A stretch of 64,000 bases of DNA from Actinomycetota bacterium. Its GTDB lineage: Bacteria; Actinomycetota; Acidimicrobiia; Acidimicrobiales; AC-14. The position numbers and the translations under genes are program-made. The notes below the pieces were generated by a model. That model had not been told where the DNA came from, did not search any database, and was given only the letters and a program-made list of their open reading frames with translations. The stretch is taken from contig JBFMCT010000014.1 of assembly GCA_040754375.1 (NCBI GenBank), positions 1-64,000 on the forward strand. The letters are read 5' to 3'. Below, piece by piece: positions 1 to 8,627 of this stretch (the stretch's first letter is position 1; each line of letters starts with the position of its first letter).

Positions 1-159
1 GCCCGGAGGCCGAGGGCGCGTCGTGTGACATGTGCACACTTTCGCGACCACCCCGCGCGACTCCTGCTTACAACGGTGAATTCTTCAGAGATCCGTGTCA
101 GGCCGCCCGCTGACCTGAACACTTACGGGTCAGCGTACGTGCAGGTTAGAGTCCACCGG

Positions 160-1419
160 GTGAGCGGGTCGGTTTCCACGGCGGGCGAGTTGGCGTTCAT
201 CGACAGCCAGGCGCTTCAGCGTTTCCGCGCCTCTGTTCTCGACAGCGCCTATGTGTCGCTAGGTAGCCGTCGAACATCGTCGCCCCATGAGTTCTATCGC
301 TATCCGGCGCGATTCAGCCCACCGTTTGCTCGCGCCGCGATCGAAGCATTCACTGAGCGGGGGCAGCTTGTTATCGATCCCTTTGTTGGCGGTGGGACCA
401 CATTGGTGGAAGCTCGCCTACTTGGGCGGCCGGCTGTCGGTTCGGACCTCAATCCTCTTGCGGCCTTTGTCTCCTCTGTCAAGGCGACACCGATGACGAG
501 GACAGAGCTGACAGAGGTTGAACAATGGGCTCAGTCCCTTAACGTCCTGTGTCCGCTATTCACGAGACCGCCAGGGCTCGAGGAGTGGGCCTCAAACGGG
601 TACCTCCGTAACGTTGAGGACGACGAGCTTCTGCCAGTACGCCTCCGCCTCGCCCAAGCCCTAGAAACGCTGGATCTCATTGAACGGCCACGAGCATCCG
701 ACCTAGCGCGTTGCGCCATCCTGAGAACCGGCCAGTGGGCCCTGGACATGAGAAGCGATGTGCCTTCGCCGGATTCCCTTCTCGAGTCGTTATGCGCCGT
801 CACGGAGGCGATGATCGAAGCGGCGGGCCGCTACGCCTCAGACGTACGACGAGCTGACGCGACCTATCGCCTCGATGGGGTCCAAAGGCGGACGCGCGTA
901 CTTACGCAGCGGCTTCCGGGCTTGGGCGGCCGCCTTCGAGACAAGATTCCTTCACCCCGCCTCATACTCACGTCGCCGCCCTACCCGGGTGTGTACGTGA
1001 ACTACCATCGCTGGAAGGTTCGAGGACGGCGCGAAACGCCGGCACCATATTGGTTGGCGGCTCAACGCGACGGGAATGGGTTGGCCTACTACACAATGGC
1101 CAGCCGATCTGACCGCTCGTTGGGGACCTACTTTCAGCAGCTAGCAGCCTCCTTCGCGGATTTGGCCCCACTATGCAGTCCTGACACGGTGGTGGTGCAG
1201 ATGGTGGGGTTCCACGATCCCGTTGGCGATCTGCCCCGCTTTCTGGATGCCATGGAACGGGCGGGCTTCTGCGAACGTCGGCTGGACGCTCTGTCGACCG
1301 ACGCCGACGGCCGTCTTTGGCGCAAGGTTCCCAACCGGCGCTGGTGGGCAACCACTTCTCCGACCTATCAGACGGCGCGGGAGGTCGTGCTCATACATGG
1401 TTTGAAGTCTTGCGGATGA
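160..1419 (+). CDS. DNA methyltransferase (N4-cytosine/N6-adenine type)
   Basis: A predicted SAM-dependent amino-methyltransferase acting on DNA. The SAM-binding motif I appears as DPFVGGGTT and is followed about 190 residues later by the catalytic TSPPYPG motif, so motif I precedes motif IV. The stretch HEFYRYPARFSP before motif I is typical of orphan or system-linked DNA methylases. I chose the GTG giving VSGSVSTAG; the frame stays open upstream to position 25 with no clearly better start. Its stop lies 6 bp from the stop of the convergent GHKL ATPase gene. Methyltransferase plus GHKL ATPase plus Mrr-N protein suggests a modification and restriction locus. Target sequence and methylated base cannot be read from the sequence. 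Confidence 0.8.
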   Translation: MSGSVSTAGELAFIDSQALQRFRASVLDSAYVSLGSRRTSSPHEFYRYPARFSPPFARAAIEAFTERGQLVIDPFVGGGTTLVEARLLGRPAVGSDLNPLAAFVSSVKATPMTRTELTEVEQWAQSLNVLCPLFTRPPGLEEWASNGYLRNVEDDELLPVRLRLAQALETLDLIERPRASDLARCAILRTGQWALDMRSDVPSPDSLLESLCAVTEAMIEAAGRYASDVRRADATYRLDGVQRRTRVLTQRLPGLGGRLRDKIPSPRLILTSPPYPGVYVNYHRWKVRGRRETPAPYWLAAQRDGNGLAYYTMASRSDRSLGTYFQQLAASFADLAPLCSPDTVVVQMVGFHDPVGDLPRFLDAMERAGFCERRLDALSTDADGRLWRKVPNRRWWATTSPTYQTAREVVLIHGLKSCG

Positions 1420-1425
1420 GCAGTC

Positions 1426-3903
1426 CTATGGCGGCGTGACCGAGAGCGTGCCCACAAACTCGACCAGCGGCAGCAGAACCGGCGCAAGGGCGCGGGTCGT
1501 CATAGTCACCAGGCTCTCAAGATCTGGCTGATTGTCCGCTTGCGCCTGCCGGCGCTGGCCTTCGACCTGCTGTATCAGAGCAAGGCCGACCAGGACTAGG
1601 GCGCACCTGAAACGCTCACGGGTCAGCTCAGCGTCAGCCGGCTGCGCCTTCTGGGCGCGTAGCAGAGAGTCGTTGTCAACGTTGTAGAAGAAGTCGTAAC
1701 CGCCACCGCCCTTACCTGCGCCGGATCGCCGCCGGATGAGCAATGCCGATTGGTCATCGAAGCCGAAGTCACCCCACTTGGCCCGCGGGACCGGCAGAAC
1801 CTCAGGGAGCGCCAGCCCGCCTTCGGCGGGTTTATCACCTTGACCACTGTTGGCTCGCCGAGTCTTCCCGCTCGGGCCGGACGGCCTGTCCGTGCGTGGT
1901 ACGACTTCAACCCGAAGGCGGTTGGAGAAGGGCTCCTCTCGTAGGGGGTCAATGACCTCAAAGTCAAACGTCAGGATGTCTCCGGTTCGCACGCCGGCGG
2001 GGAGTTCGCCGACCCATCGAGCGAGACCTGACGACAGATGCAGGGAGGCCGCCGATACCGCCGTCGACTGAGCTCCCCGAGTCAGCGTCACGCTCATGCT
2101 GCCACGATCGCCAGCCCGCCAGAAGTAGTCGTCCTGAGCATCCGTCACGAAGCTAACCCGCAGCTCCCGGCCAACCTCTACCTGGCGCTTCAGCTCCTCA
2201 CCGGCTTGGTGCTTGGCGAAGTGGAAGAAGGTCGGGAACCGCTTGCCATTGAACCGCTTCGCTTGGCGCTTCTGTCCCGTTCCTGGCTTCGGAAAAGGCG
2301 AGGGCAGGCGAGCACCGCCGAGGAGAACCTTGGCGAGATCCGGAGCCGCCTTGAGAACGCGGTCGAGGAGGTCTGCCAGAGCTTGATTGTCCTCGGTGCG
2401 GTCGCGAATAGCCTCCTCACGCCGTCGGATCGCCAGCTGCTGCAGCTGCTCATTGCGCTTTAGAAACCCTTCCACCGTTCGCTCAAGCTGCTTCCACAGA
2501 CCTGTATCGCGGTTGCGGTCGCGAGAGTTCATAAATAGATCGGCACGGGCGATCTCGTCGAGACCTGAGCAGTCGACTGTTACAAGTAGATCGTCTCGGA
2601 GGTAGTCCAAGTCGACGGCTTGACGATGGAAGAAGTCGTTACTGACCATCGTGTGCGTCTGACCGTTGACGGTATAGAGCACGCCCGCACCCTGAGCGTA
2701 TTCATGAAGAAAGCCGTCGCGCTTCTTTTGATCCGGGCGACGCTTGAATGCGAAGACCTTGATGACAATATCGGTCCCACCAAGCTGTAAGACGCCACCG
2801 ATCGGCTTGAACTCCAAATAGTCCTCGTTCTTCTCTTGCTCAAGCCTGGTGGCCGTGCCCCTCGCCGGGGTGAAGTAGCTGCCACCCTCCGCGCCGCCGA
2901 ACTTTCGGCGACACTCAAAAACTCCAATGGGCAGTGCTAGCTCGGGAATGTAGGTCTCGATCCGCTGCCGCAACCCGCGCCGAGTAAACACAATATTCGA
3001 CCTCGGGCTGAAATCGTACTCATACAACTTGATCAGCGACCCGTGCGGGATGTGCCTATAGTACGCGTCACGAACCTGTTTGGATGCCTCCGGTAGAAGC
3101 GGCATTGTGTCCGCAGCGAAGGAAAGAACACTGCCGTGTCGTGGGCGGTCAGAGGCACCTAGTGGCGCGAGATAGGTACAGACCGGGTTACGAGCGCCGG
3201 TTGCCTCGCGTCGAGTCAGAGTGAAGCTCCATTCAGCGTCACGCTTCGTCGCGGCAGGACCAAGGAGCCGAGGGTTCCGACGCGTCACGACCAGTTGGAT
3301 CTTGTGGGTGCCGCAGAAGTAGAGGGCGCCCGTGCCGCCCATGTTGAATTTGCCCTGCACGAACGGAATGTCGACCTTGTTTCGCTTATGCAGTGACATG
3401 AACGTGTCGGGGACCATGTCAGGGGTCTGACCTTCGCCCTCGTCAGCGATGCTCAGGCTTGGCACCGAGCCAGTTCCGGTGGCTGCGAGTGTGAGCCGCC
3501 TCGCCTGAGCCTTAATCTGATCGTCAAGCCAGTTAGCTATTCGGCCGACGTGGTCCGCATTGGGGTTCTGCGCTTGTTCGAAGAAGCGGGCGACTGCTTC
3601 ACGCATCGTAGCGGGCGCATCCGACCCCTTCGGATCGACCCCAGCCTCCAAACAGCCGTTCAGGAGCAGCGCATCGATCGAATTGATGAACTTTTCGGCT
3701 AGAGCGGCAACGGCTGCGCTCTGCTGGTTGCCGATAGTGGCCCAGTTGGATTCGTCGTCGCCAATGCAGCGCCAGACTGCTGGGCTATCCCAGTAGCCGT
3801 GATCTTGGAGGATTGAGATGACCTCGGCTTCGGTGTCTGCCCGCATTAGTGCCAGGCACAGCTCCTTCGCGCCGCCGGCCGCCGTCGCCGCCTTGCGACT
3901 CAC
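1426..3903 (-). CDS. Large GHKL-family ATPase, probable defence protein
   Basis: An 825-residue protein with a GHKL (Hsp90/MutL/histidine kinase-like) ATP-binding module in its N-terminal third. Visible are an N-box-like helix ALAEKFINSIDALL, the DEGEGQ motif (DxGxG) and the lid GKFNMGGTGA. The rest, with charged helical stretches around residues 460-560 and a beta-rich region after that, matches no domain I can name. The GTG start overlaps the stop of the upstream Mrr-N gene as GTGA, so the two are translationally coupled. MutL/MORC-like GHKL ATPases inside predicted restriction-modification operons are known. I infer an ATP-driven, DNA-acting effector or switch here. Confidence 0.7.
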   Translation of the reverse strand: MSRKAATAAGGAKELCLALMRADTEAEVISILQDHGYWDSPAVWRCIGDDESNWATIGNQQSAAVAALAEKFINSIDALLLNGCLEAGVDPKGSDAPATMREAVARFFEQAQNPNADHVGRIANWLDDQIKAQARRLTLAATGTGSVPSLSIADEGEGQTPDMVPDTFMSLHKRNKVDIPFVQGKFNMGGTGALYFCGTHKIQLVVTRRNPRLLGPAATKRDAEWSFTLTRREATGARNPVCTYLAPLGASDRPRHGSVLSFAADTMPLLPEASKQVRDAYYRHIPHGSLIKLYEYDFSPRSNIVFTRRGLRQRIETYIPELALPIGVFECRRKFGGAEGGSYFTPARGTATRLEQEKNEDYLEFKPIGGVLQLGGTDIVIKVFAFKRRPDQKKRDGFLHEYAQGAGVLYTVNGQTHTMVSNDFFHRQAVDLDYLRDDLLVTVDCSGLDEIARADLFMNSRDRNRDTGLWKQLERTVEGFLKRNEQLQQLAIRRREEAIRDRTEDNQALADLLDRVLKAAPDLAKVLLGGARLPSPFPKPGTGQKRQAKRFNGKRFPTFFHFAKHQAGEELKRQVEVGRELRVSFVTDAQDDYFWRAGDRGSMSVTLTRGAQSTAVSAASLHLSSGLARWVGELPAGVRTGDILTFDFEVIDPLREEPFSNRLRVEVVPRTDRPSGPSGKTRRANSGQGDKPAEGGLALPEVLPVPRAKWGDFGFDDQSALLIRRRSGAGKGGGGYDFFYNVDNDSLLRAQKAQPADAELTRERFRCALVLVGLALIQQVEGQRRQAQADNQPDLESLVTMTTRALAPVLLPLVEFVGTLSVTPP

Positions 3904-4472
3904 GCGCTGGCACCGTTCAGGCGTGTTCTGCCGAGATCTGTGATCTCCCACATCCCACGCGGTGCGTCCTTCGCCATCACACCCTCCTTGATCAACTTGA
4001 GCCGGACGAACTGCGTGCGGCTCCTCCACCGGATGTCTCCGGAATTCAGCGCTTCCCAGTCGGTCGGGGTAAAGCGCTCCGACAACCGTCGGCCGATTTC
4101 TTCCACAACCTCGCTAGCCGGTGCTCGACCGCCGCACTCAACGAGATAGCTCAGTATGGGGAACTCATACTCCGACTCGGGCAGTAGCGACCCCCGAGCC
4201 GCACGCGGTGCCTTCGGAGCCGTCCTGCTCGAGCCACTTGGCTTGACGCGCCGACCCGGTGAACGATGACCGCCAGACGGACCCTTGGCGGTCGGTGGCT
4301 TCGGCGCTTGAAGAGCACCGTGATCCCTGAGCGCGGTTGGCCTCGGGACTGCAGCACCGTTGAGGTTAAGAACTCGGCGAAGTACTGAGTTGACATCGTC
4401 GACGAGCGGCTCGGCGAGCGCCTGCAGCGCTTCGAACACGTCGTCGTCCACCGGCGGGAGCGTGCGGGGCAC
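3900..4472 (-). CDS. Mrr-N type winged-helix protein
   Basis: A 190-residue protein. Its C-terminal half, from about YEFPILSYLVECGGRA to MWEITDLGR, fits the Mrr N-terminal winged-helix domain that precedes the nuclease in Mrr-type restriction enzymes. No PD-(D/E)XK nuclease is attached. The N-terminus is a helical segment followed by a basic, Pro/Ser-rich linker. The GTG start is preferred because AAGGAAGG lies just upstream of it; an in-frame extension reaches 4601. The gene is first of a coupled pair with the GHKL ATPase and probably supplies DNA recognition. A palindrome and promoter-like sequence lie about 60 bp upstream. Confidence 0.65.
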   Translation of the reverse strand: MPRTLPPVDDDVFEALQALAEPLVDDVNSVLRRVLNLNGAAVPRPTALRDHGALQAPKPPTAKGPSGGHRSPGRRVKPSGSSRTAPKAPRAARGSLLPESEYEFPILSYLVECGGRAPASEVVEEIGRRLSERFTPTDWEALNSGDIRWRSRTQFVRLKLIKEGVMAKDAPRGMWEITDLGRTRLNGASA

Positions 4473-4527
4473 GATTGCAACCTTCCTTACTAGACCTGTC
4501 TCTGATGAGGGGAAGGCTAGTAAACCA

Positions 4528-4549
4528 CCTTGCAATCTAGTTTGCAAGG
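4528..4549 (-). promoter_or_regulatory. Operator-like palindrome at promoter of Mrr-N/GHKL operon
   Basis: Perfect inverted repeat CCTTGCAA-N6-TTGCAAGG. Read on the minus strand, one TTGCAA can serve as a -35 element, with TTTACT 17 bases downstream as a -10. The dyad would then overlap the -35 of the operon that starts at 4472. A repressor or controller site is the simple reading. The nearby controller-type protein is a candidate ligand, but this is inference. Confidence 0.45.
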
Positions 4550-4693
4550 AGGTACGGCGACGCGAGGGCGGGCGCTGCATCTCCTCCGCCGTCGCCATCA
4601 CCCTGATAGCAGTACCAGACGGCTCGCCTCGTCGCCATGGGCCGATCGACCTGTTGAAGCATCGAAGTGGTTCGCACCACGACAGGAACCGCG

Positions 4694-5509
4694 CTAGCTG
4701 GGTTTCGGCAACCTGCGGCGTGCTGACGACATGGAACTCTCTCGGGAAGCCGTCGGTGTCGGTTCAGGGCGGGCTCCCTTGCCGACTGCCGCCCGGGAGG
4801 CGCCACCGTTGTGGGTGGGTACCATCGGGGTGCCGGCGGCGACGCTCTTCCGCTGCCCCGCCGCCCGGAGCCTGGAACTCGTGTCGTCAAAGGCCAGCGA
4901 ATCCACGAAGCGTGCCAGTCGGGCAGCATCCGCCGTGGTCAGGTCGACGGGAAGGCTGAGCTGCGCCACCACCCCTGGCCGCAAGGGGAAGGGGTAGGTC
5001 AACACGCCGGCCTCTGTCGGCTGGCTGCCGTTCACTGCCACCGCTACCTCGCTTTCGTCGGTGATCGGATCCCGCTTGGCCGGGACCAGGATCTGCACAG
5101 GCAGCCGAGTGACGCCGTGGGCATCGGCCGTGGTTCCGTTTCTCCCTGCGGTCGGAATCTCGGGGATCGTCACGGCCGTCTCAGGGGTCGGAGCGTTGCT
5201 CGTCTCGGCGTAGGTTCGGAACAGTTCCAGCATTCCGGTCAGTTGCTCCTGGAAGTGCTCACGGCCGGTCGGGGTCACTTCGCCCCGCCTGGTCCGTACC
5301 AGCTCGTCCAGCATCCAGTCGACGTCCTGGTCGAACACGTTCTCGTCTCGCCAGCGGTTGCCGAGCACGAGAGGCAGGACCTCCATGCAGACGACCTTGT
5401 AGTTGGCCCCGGTGTTGGGGCGGACTACCCCGCGCTGCATGGCGAAGTCGATAAAGGCCACCAAGCCCGCCCCGGTCGGGGGAAACGTCCCTTGTTCACG
5501 ATCCTTCAC
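4694..5509 (-). CDS. Unrecognised protein with possible SAM-like core-binding fold
   Basis: About 271 residues from a GTG start (VKDREQGTFPP); an in-frame ATG lies 40 bp further upstream. The N-terminal ~100 residues (GLVAFIDFAMQRGVVRPNTGANYK to LELFRTYAE) look all-helical and resemble in pattern the SAM-like core-binding domain of tyrosine recombinases, but there is no catalytic domain. A loose middle region is followed by a beta-rich segment and then a basic, low-complexity tail. It is divergent from the controller gene, with about 90 bp between, and lies upstream of the Mrr-N/GHKL operon on the same strand. It may be part of that locus, but no function can be assigned. Confidence 0.45.
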   Translation of the reverse strand: MKDREQGTFPPTGAGLVAFIDFAMQRGVVRPNTGANYKVVCMEVLPLVLGNRWRDENVFDQDVDWMLDELVRTRRGEVTPTGREHFQEQLTGMLELFRTYAETSNAPTPETAVTIPEIPTAGRNGTTADAHGVTRLPVQILVPAKRDPITDESEVAVAVNGSQPTEAGVLTYPFPLRPGVVAQLSLPVDLTTADAARLARFVDSLAFDDTSSRLRAAGQRKSVAAGTPMVPTHNGGASRAAVGKGARPEPTPTASRESSMSSARRRLPKPS

Positions 5510-5598
5510 CGCCACCCCCTGCCTTGCCAGGCCCACACCGGGCCACATGTTACCCCGATTCGGTCGACCCGGAGTAGGAGAACCCCTCAGATGGGCCA

Positions 5599-5853
5599 AT
5601 GGCCGGGACAGGCAAGGGACCAACGCCCCTTCAGCGAGAGTTCGGGGTACGGGTCCGCCGTTACCGCCAGGCCCTTGGCCTATCTCAAGAAGCTCTTGCT
5701 CATCGTGCTGGTATCAACCGCACCTACATCGGCAGCCTTGAAAGCGGTCAGCGCAACATCTCGCTTGATAACCTCTGCAAACTGGCGAAAGCGCTGGAGG
5801 TTGATGCAGGGGAATTGGTGCGGGGATTGCAATTGCTCCATGGTCGGGATTAG
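5599..5853 (+). CDS. XRE-family controller-like regulator (C-protein type)
   Basis: An 84-residue protein made of one lambda-repressor-like helix-turn-helix: RVRRYRQALGLSQEALAHRAG, then TYIGSLESGQRNISLDNLCKLAKALEV. The RTYIG...E.G.RN.SL pattern is characteristic of restriction-modification controller (C) proteins and close relatives, which act as dimers to time expression of modification and restriction genes. Its position beside a methyltransferase/GHKL/Mrr-N locus fits that job. I did not see a textbook C-box directly upstream. Confidence 0.75.
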   Translation: MAGTGKGPTPLQREFGVRVRRYRQALGLSQEALAHRAGINRTYIGSLESGQRNISLDNLCKLAKALEVDAGELVRGLQLLHGRD

Positions 5854-5938
5854 CAAGCTATCGAAACGGCAGCCTAAGCAACCCGAGTTCTCATGCTCAG
5901 TTTACTTCTCACATCTTCTCTGCCATACTAAGCACAAG

Positions 5939-5944
5939 TATAAT
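5939..5944 (+). promoter_or_regulatory. Consensus -10 element upstream of small membrane protein
   Basis: A perfect TATAAT in an unusually AT-rich stretch, 14 bases before the TTG start at 5958. The -35 region is weak. With initiation about 7 bases downstream the mRNA would be nearly leaderless, which would explain the missing ribosome-binding site. Confidence 0.35.
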
Positions 5945-5957
5945 TGTGTAACATCTT

Positions 5958-6266
5958 TTGATTGATACTCTTATTGCATTGGCTTTGCTGATCGGATTAG
6001 CTGCGCAGCTTATTGCCGCGGTGGTCATCAGCCTTAGACAAGGCGCGACGGTCCGATACTGGCGTGTGCTTGGCGTGTGCTTGGCGCTTGCTACCCTCGG
6101 GTTCCTAAATGCCGGGATGGAGCCGTTCTGGGGAGTAATAGTACAGTTCCTGGTTAGCGCTTTTGCCATCCTCGTGCTCGCTACCGTCGGCAGTCTTGCG
6201 CTCTTCGTGGACTACCAGAAGAGTGTGAAACGAAAGCGAACTGTTGCGACATCAGATCGACCTTAG
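5958..6266 (+). CDS. Small membrane protein, unknown function
   Basis: A 102-residue protein with about three hydrophobic helices (residues 3-25, 33-55 and 58-82) and a basic C-terminal tail (QKSVKRKRTVA), so probably an inner-membrane protein with a cytoplasmic tail. TTG is the only plausible start near the upstream TATAAT. Its last 15 bases overlap the 3' end of the convergent esterase gene. No family recognised. Confidence 0.45.
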   Translation: MIDTLIALALLIGLAAQLIAAVVISLRQGATVRYWRVLGVCLALATLGFLNAGMEPFWGVIVQFLVSAFAILVLATVGSLALFVDYQKSVKRKRTVATSDRP

Positions 6267-8534
6267 AACGGCTCGAGTCATTGCCTCTTGTCCGGGACGA
6301 CTTGGGTGGAAGCTAAGACGAGAATAGTAGAGCCGTGATAGGTCGAACTGAAGCCCAATAATCCACGGATCATCTGTGCAGACCCCTCGATCGCCGAAAG
6401 CTGTCCACACGTCGGCTAGGACTATGTCTATTCCGGCGGCGCGAGCCAGGTCCACTTGTGACTGGATCACACGATTCAACCTCTGACCCCACGCATTCAT
6501 CCACTGCTGCTCTTCAATGGTCCAGCCAGGGCCTAATGGCAGCAGGGATACAACCCTGCACGTTGACTGAGGATTGCGCGGAAACAGGGATGGATAGTTG
6601 AGCACCACGATTCGTGCGTTCGGTGCCCGCCGAGCTATTTCCTTATAGGAGTCAAGTAGGCTAGGAGTCGCCGGGGCGCAGACACCCAAAGCGAGGAACA
6701 TCCCATCGGTACAGTCTTGCGCGTGACCTGTGATGAGCCAGATGAGGTGCTTTGCTACCAGCCCGTTCAGTTCGGGATCGATGGAACAGTTACCACTCTC
6801 CGCGCACTTAGCCAACGCATAGCCAAATCCAAGATCGTTGCCACCCATCGACAAAGTGACAAGTGCCGTGCTCGAATCGAGGTGGCTTAGCTGTGGTCCT
6901 TCTCCTGAGTTCGCTGCGAAGTTGGGTTTGGACAGATCCTGAAGGATGGCTCCGGAGCAGGCGGCGTGCACAAGCCTGAGTGATCGAGTGACGGCAATCT
7001 CATAGGGATAGGCGGCGAATGAGCGGTGGCACATATTGGAATCTGTATCTGATCCTCTGATGAAAGGGGGGTTGCCCTCCCCGGCCGAGTATGAATCCCC
7101 AAGCGCCACATAGGAGACGCGAGCAGAAGTCGTCGGCGTGGTCGAGGATGTAGTGCTCGTGCTCGTCGTCGTACTGCTCGTGCTAGTCGAACTCGTGCTA
7201 GACGACGTTGATGTCGATGCGGCGGTCGTCGTCGTTGTCCCTGGATCGACTACCACATTCGGCCCTCTGACCAAGACGTCCACCGACGAGGGGTCGTCAC
7301 CAGCGACCAAGTTGGATGCAGCCGTCTGGAAGGTGACCGACCGCCCATCACCTGACATCGCAAACGATCCCTGCAGGTGTCCGGTTTCGCGGTTGCCCGG
7401 TTGGCCGTCGGTGCCGATCGTCACCAGCTGAATGCTCGATGCTGTCCGGTCGAAGCTGTAGAGCTGCCGGCTGGCGAACGACCCAGCCTCGGGGGTCAGG
7501 GGCGTGAAAGACGAGAATGCGATCTGGTTGCCATTGGCAGAGATCGCTGGGTCGAACGGATCGATCACCAGACTGCCGTTGTTTCGCAACACCGACAGCG
7601 AGCCGGTCGGGGAGCCGTAGGCCAACAGGGCTGCGCTGGCAGCGGCCACAAACGTGATGGCCGTCCCGTCAATCGACAACTCCGCCAGGCTGCCGCTGGT
7701 CACTCGTGTTTCGGGATCGACCTGGAAGTCCGACAACAGCGTCACTGCACCCGACAGGCGATTGAGCAGGAACACGTCACCGGCTCCAGGAGAGGGGTCA
7801 GTCGGGTCCGTTGCCAGGTTCGTGGCGCTTGAGGTGAATGCCAAGAGGGTGCCGTCCCCCGAGATGCTGACGTCGGAGCTGTCACCACTCCCAGGTTCGC
7901 CGGTCGTCGGGGACTTCGATGCCAGCGTCAGGCTCCCGGTCACCATGTCCTTGACGTAGACCTGCAGCCCTGACGTCGTCAGGCCGGAAACGAGATTGGT
8001 TGCATCGGAGTGGAAGGCCACGTAGCGGCCATCGGCCGATACGGCCGGCTGGAAGCTGGTTCCGTTCGGCTGAGTCCCGTCGGCGCGGATGGACACCCTG
8101 GCTGTGACACCCGTTGCGATGTCGCGCAGGAACACGTCGGGCACTCCGTTGCTGTCACCGCTCACGAGGTTGGTCGCAGTCGACGCGAACGCCGCGTAGC
8201 GCCCGTCCGGCGACAGGCTGACGGAATAGCTCTGCCCGTTGGCCGCCACCCCTCCCGAGGACTGGCTGACCAACACGAGATCACCTGTCAGTCGGTCCTT
8301 CCGCCAGACCGGACTGACGGCGCTCGACTGCCCGAATGCCACATACCGGCCGTCCTGGGAGATGTCCGGACCGACCGCAGGCGTGATCTTGGAACCATCG
8401 GCTGCCGTCGAAGCCAGCTGGGTCACTCCCGGGAACACTGCGGCACTTGCGGCCTCGCCGGTGATGAGTTGTACGCCGGCAACCACGACGGCCAACGCCG
8501 CCCACGCCGATATGCCTCGGCGACTTCGGTTCAC
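6252..8534 (-). CDS. Secreted beta-propeller/SGNH-hydrolase fusion protein
   Basis: A 760-residue exported protein. It has an N-terminal signal peptide (basic MNRSRRG, then a hydrophobic stretch ending near ASA), about 350 residues of TolB/WD40-like PD40 repeats (SPDGRYAAFAS, SADGRYVAF, SGDGTLLAF) and a Ser/Thr-only linker of about 40 residues. It ends in an SGNH/GDSL hydrolase domain. Catalytic blocks are visible: GDSYSAGEG (Ser), GGND (Gly/Asn) and SFHPSRPGQ (Asp/His region). It probably cleaves an ester at the cell surface, with the propeller binding polymer or protein. The GTG start has a GGGAGG-like site upstream. It lies among defence and mobile genes but is not obviously part of either. 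Confidence 0.75.
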   Translation of the reverse strand: MNRSRRGISAWAALAVVVAGVQLITGEAASAAVFPGVTQLASTAADGSKITPAVGPDISQDGRYVAFGQSSAVSPVWRKDRLTGDLVLVSQSSGGVAANGQSYSVSLSPDGRYAAFASTATNLVSGDSNGVPDVFLRDIATGVTARVSIRADGTQPNGTSFQPAVSADGRYVAFHSDATNLVSGLTTSGLQVYVKDMVTGSLTLASKSPTTGEPGSGDSSDVSISGDGTLLAFTSSATNLATDPTDPSPGAGDVFLLNRLSGAVTLLSDFQVDPETRVTSGSLAELSIDGTAITFVAAASAALLAYGSPTGSLSVLRNNGSLVIDPFDPAISANGNQIAFSSFTPLTPEAGSFASRQLYSFDRTASSIQLVTIGTDGQPGNRETGHLQGSFAMSGDGRSVTFQTAASNLVAGDDPSSVDVLVRGPNVVVDPGTTTTTAASTSTSSSTSSTSTSSTTTSTSTTSSTTPTTSARVSYVALGDSYSAGEGNPPFIRGSDTDSNMCHRSFAAYPYEIAVTRSLRLVHAACSGAILQDLSKPNFAANSGEGPQLSHLDSSTALVTLSMGGNDLGFGYALAKCAESGNCSIDPELNGLVAKHLIWLITGHAQDCTDGMFLALGVCAPATPSLLDSYKEIARRAPNARIVVLNYPSLFPRNPQSTCRVVSLLPLGPGWTIEEQQWMNAWGQRLNRVIQSQVDLARAAGIDIVLADVWTAFGDRGVCTDDPWIIGLQFDLSRLYYSRLSFHPSRPGQEAMTRAVLRSI

Positions 8535-8627
8535 TCCCGCCTCCCGTCCTCCCCACCGGCCCCCGCCGACGTTGCTCCGGTGTCCTAGGGCCGACTATGT
8601 AACTTGTCAAGCGGGAGAGGGGGAGGG

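Noticed and set aside
7130-7260. Repetitive GTCGTCGTGCTCGT-like tract, possible minisatellite or CRISPR
   Set aside because: It encodes the Ser/Thr linker of the esterase; no spacers or regular unit length.
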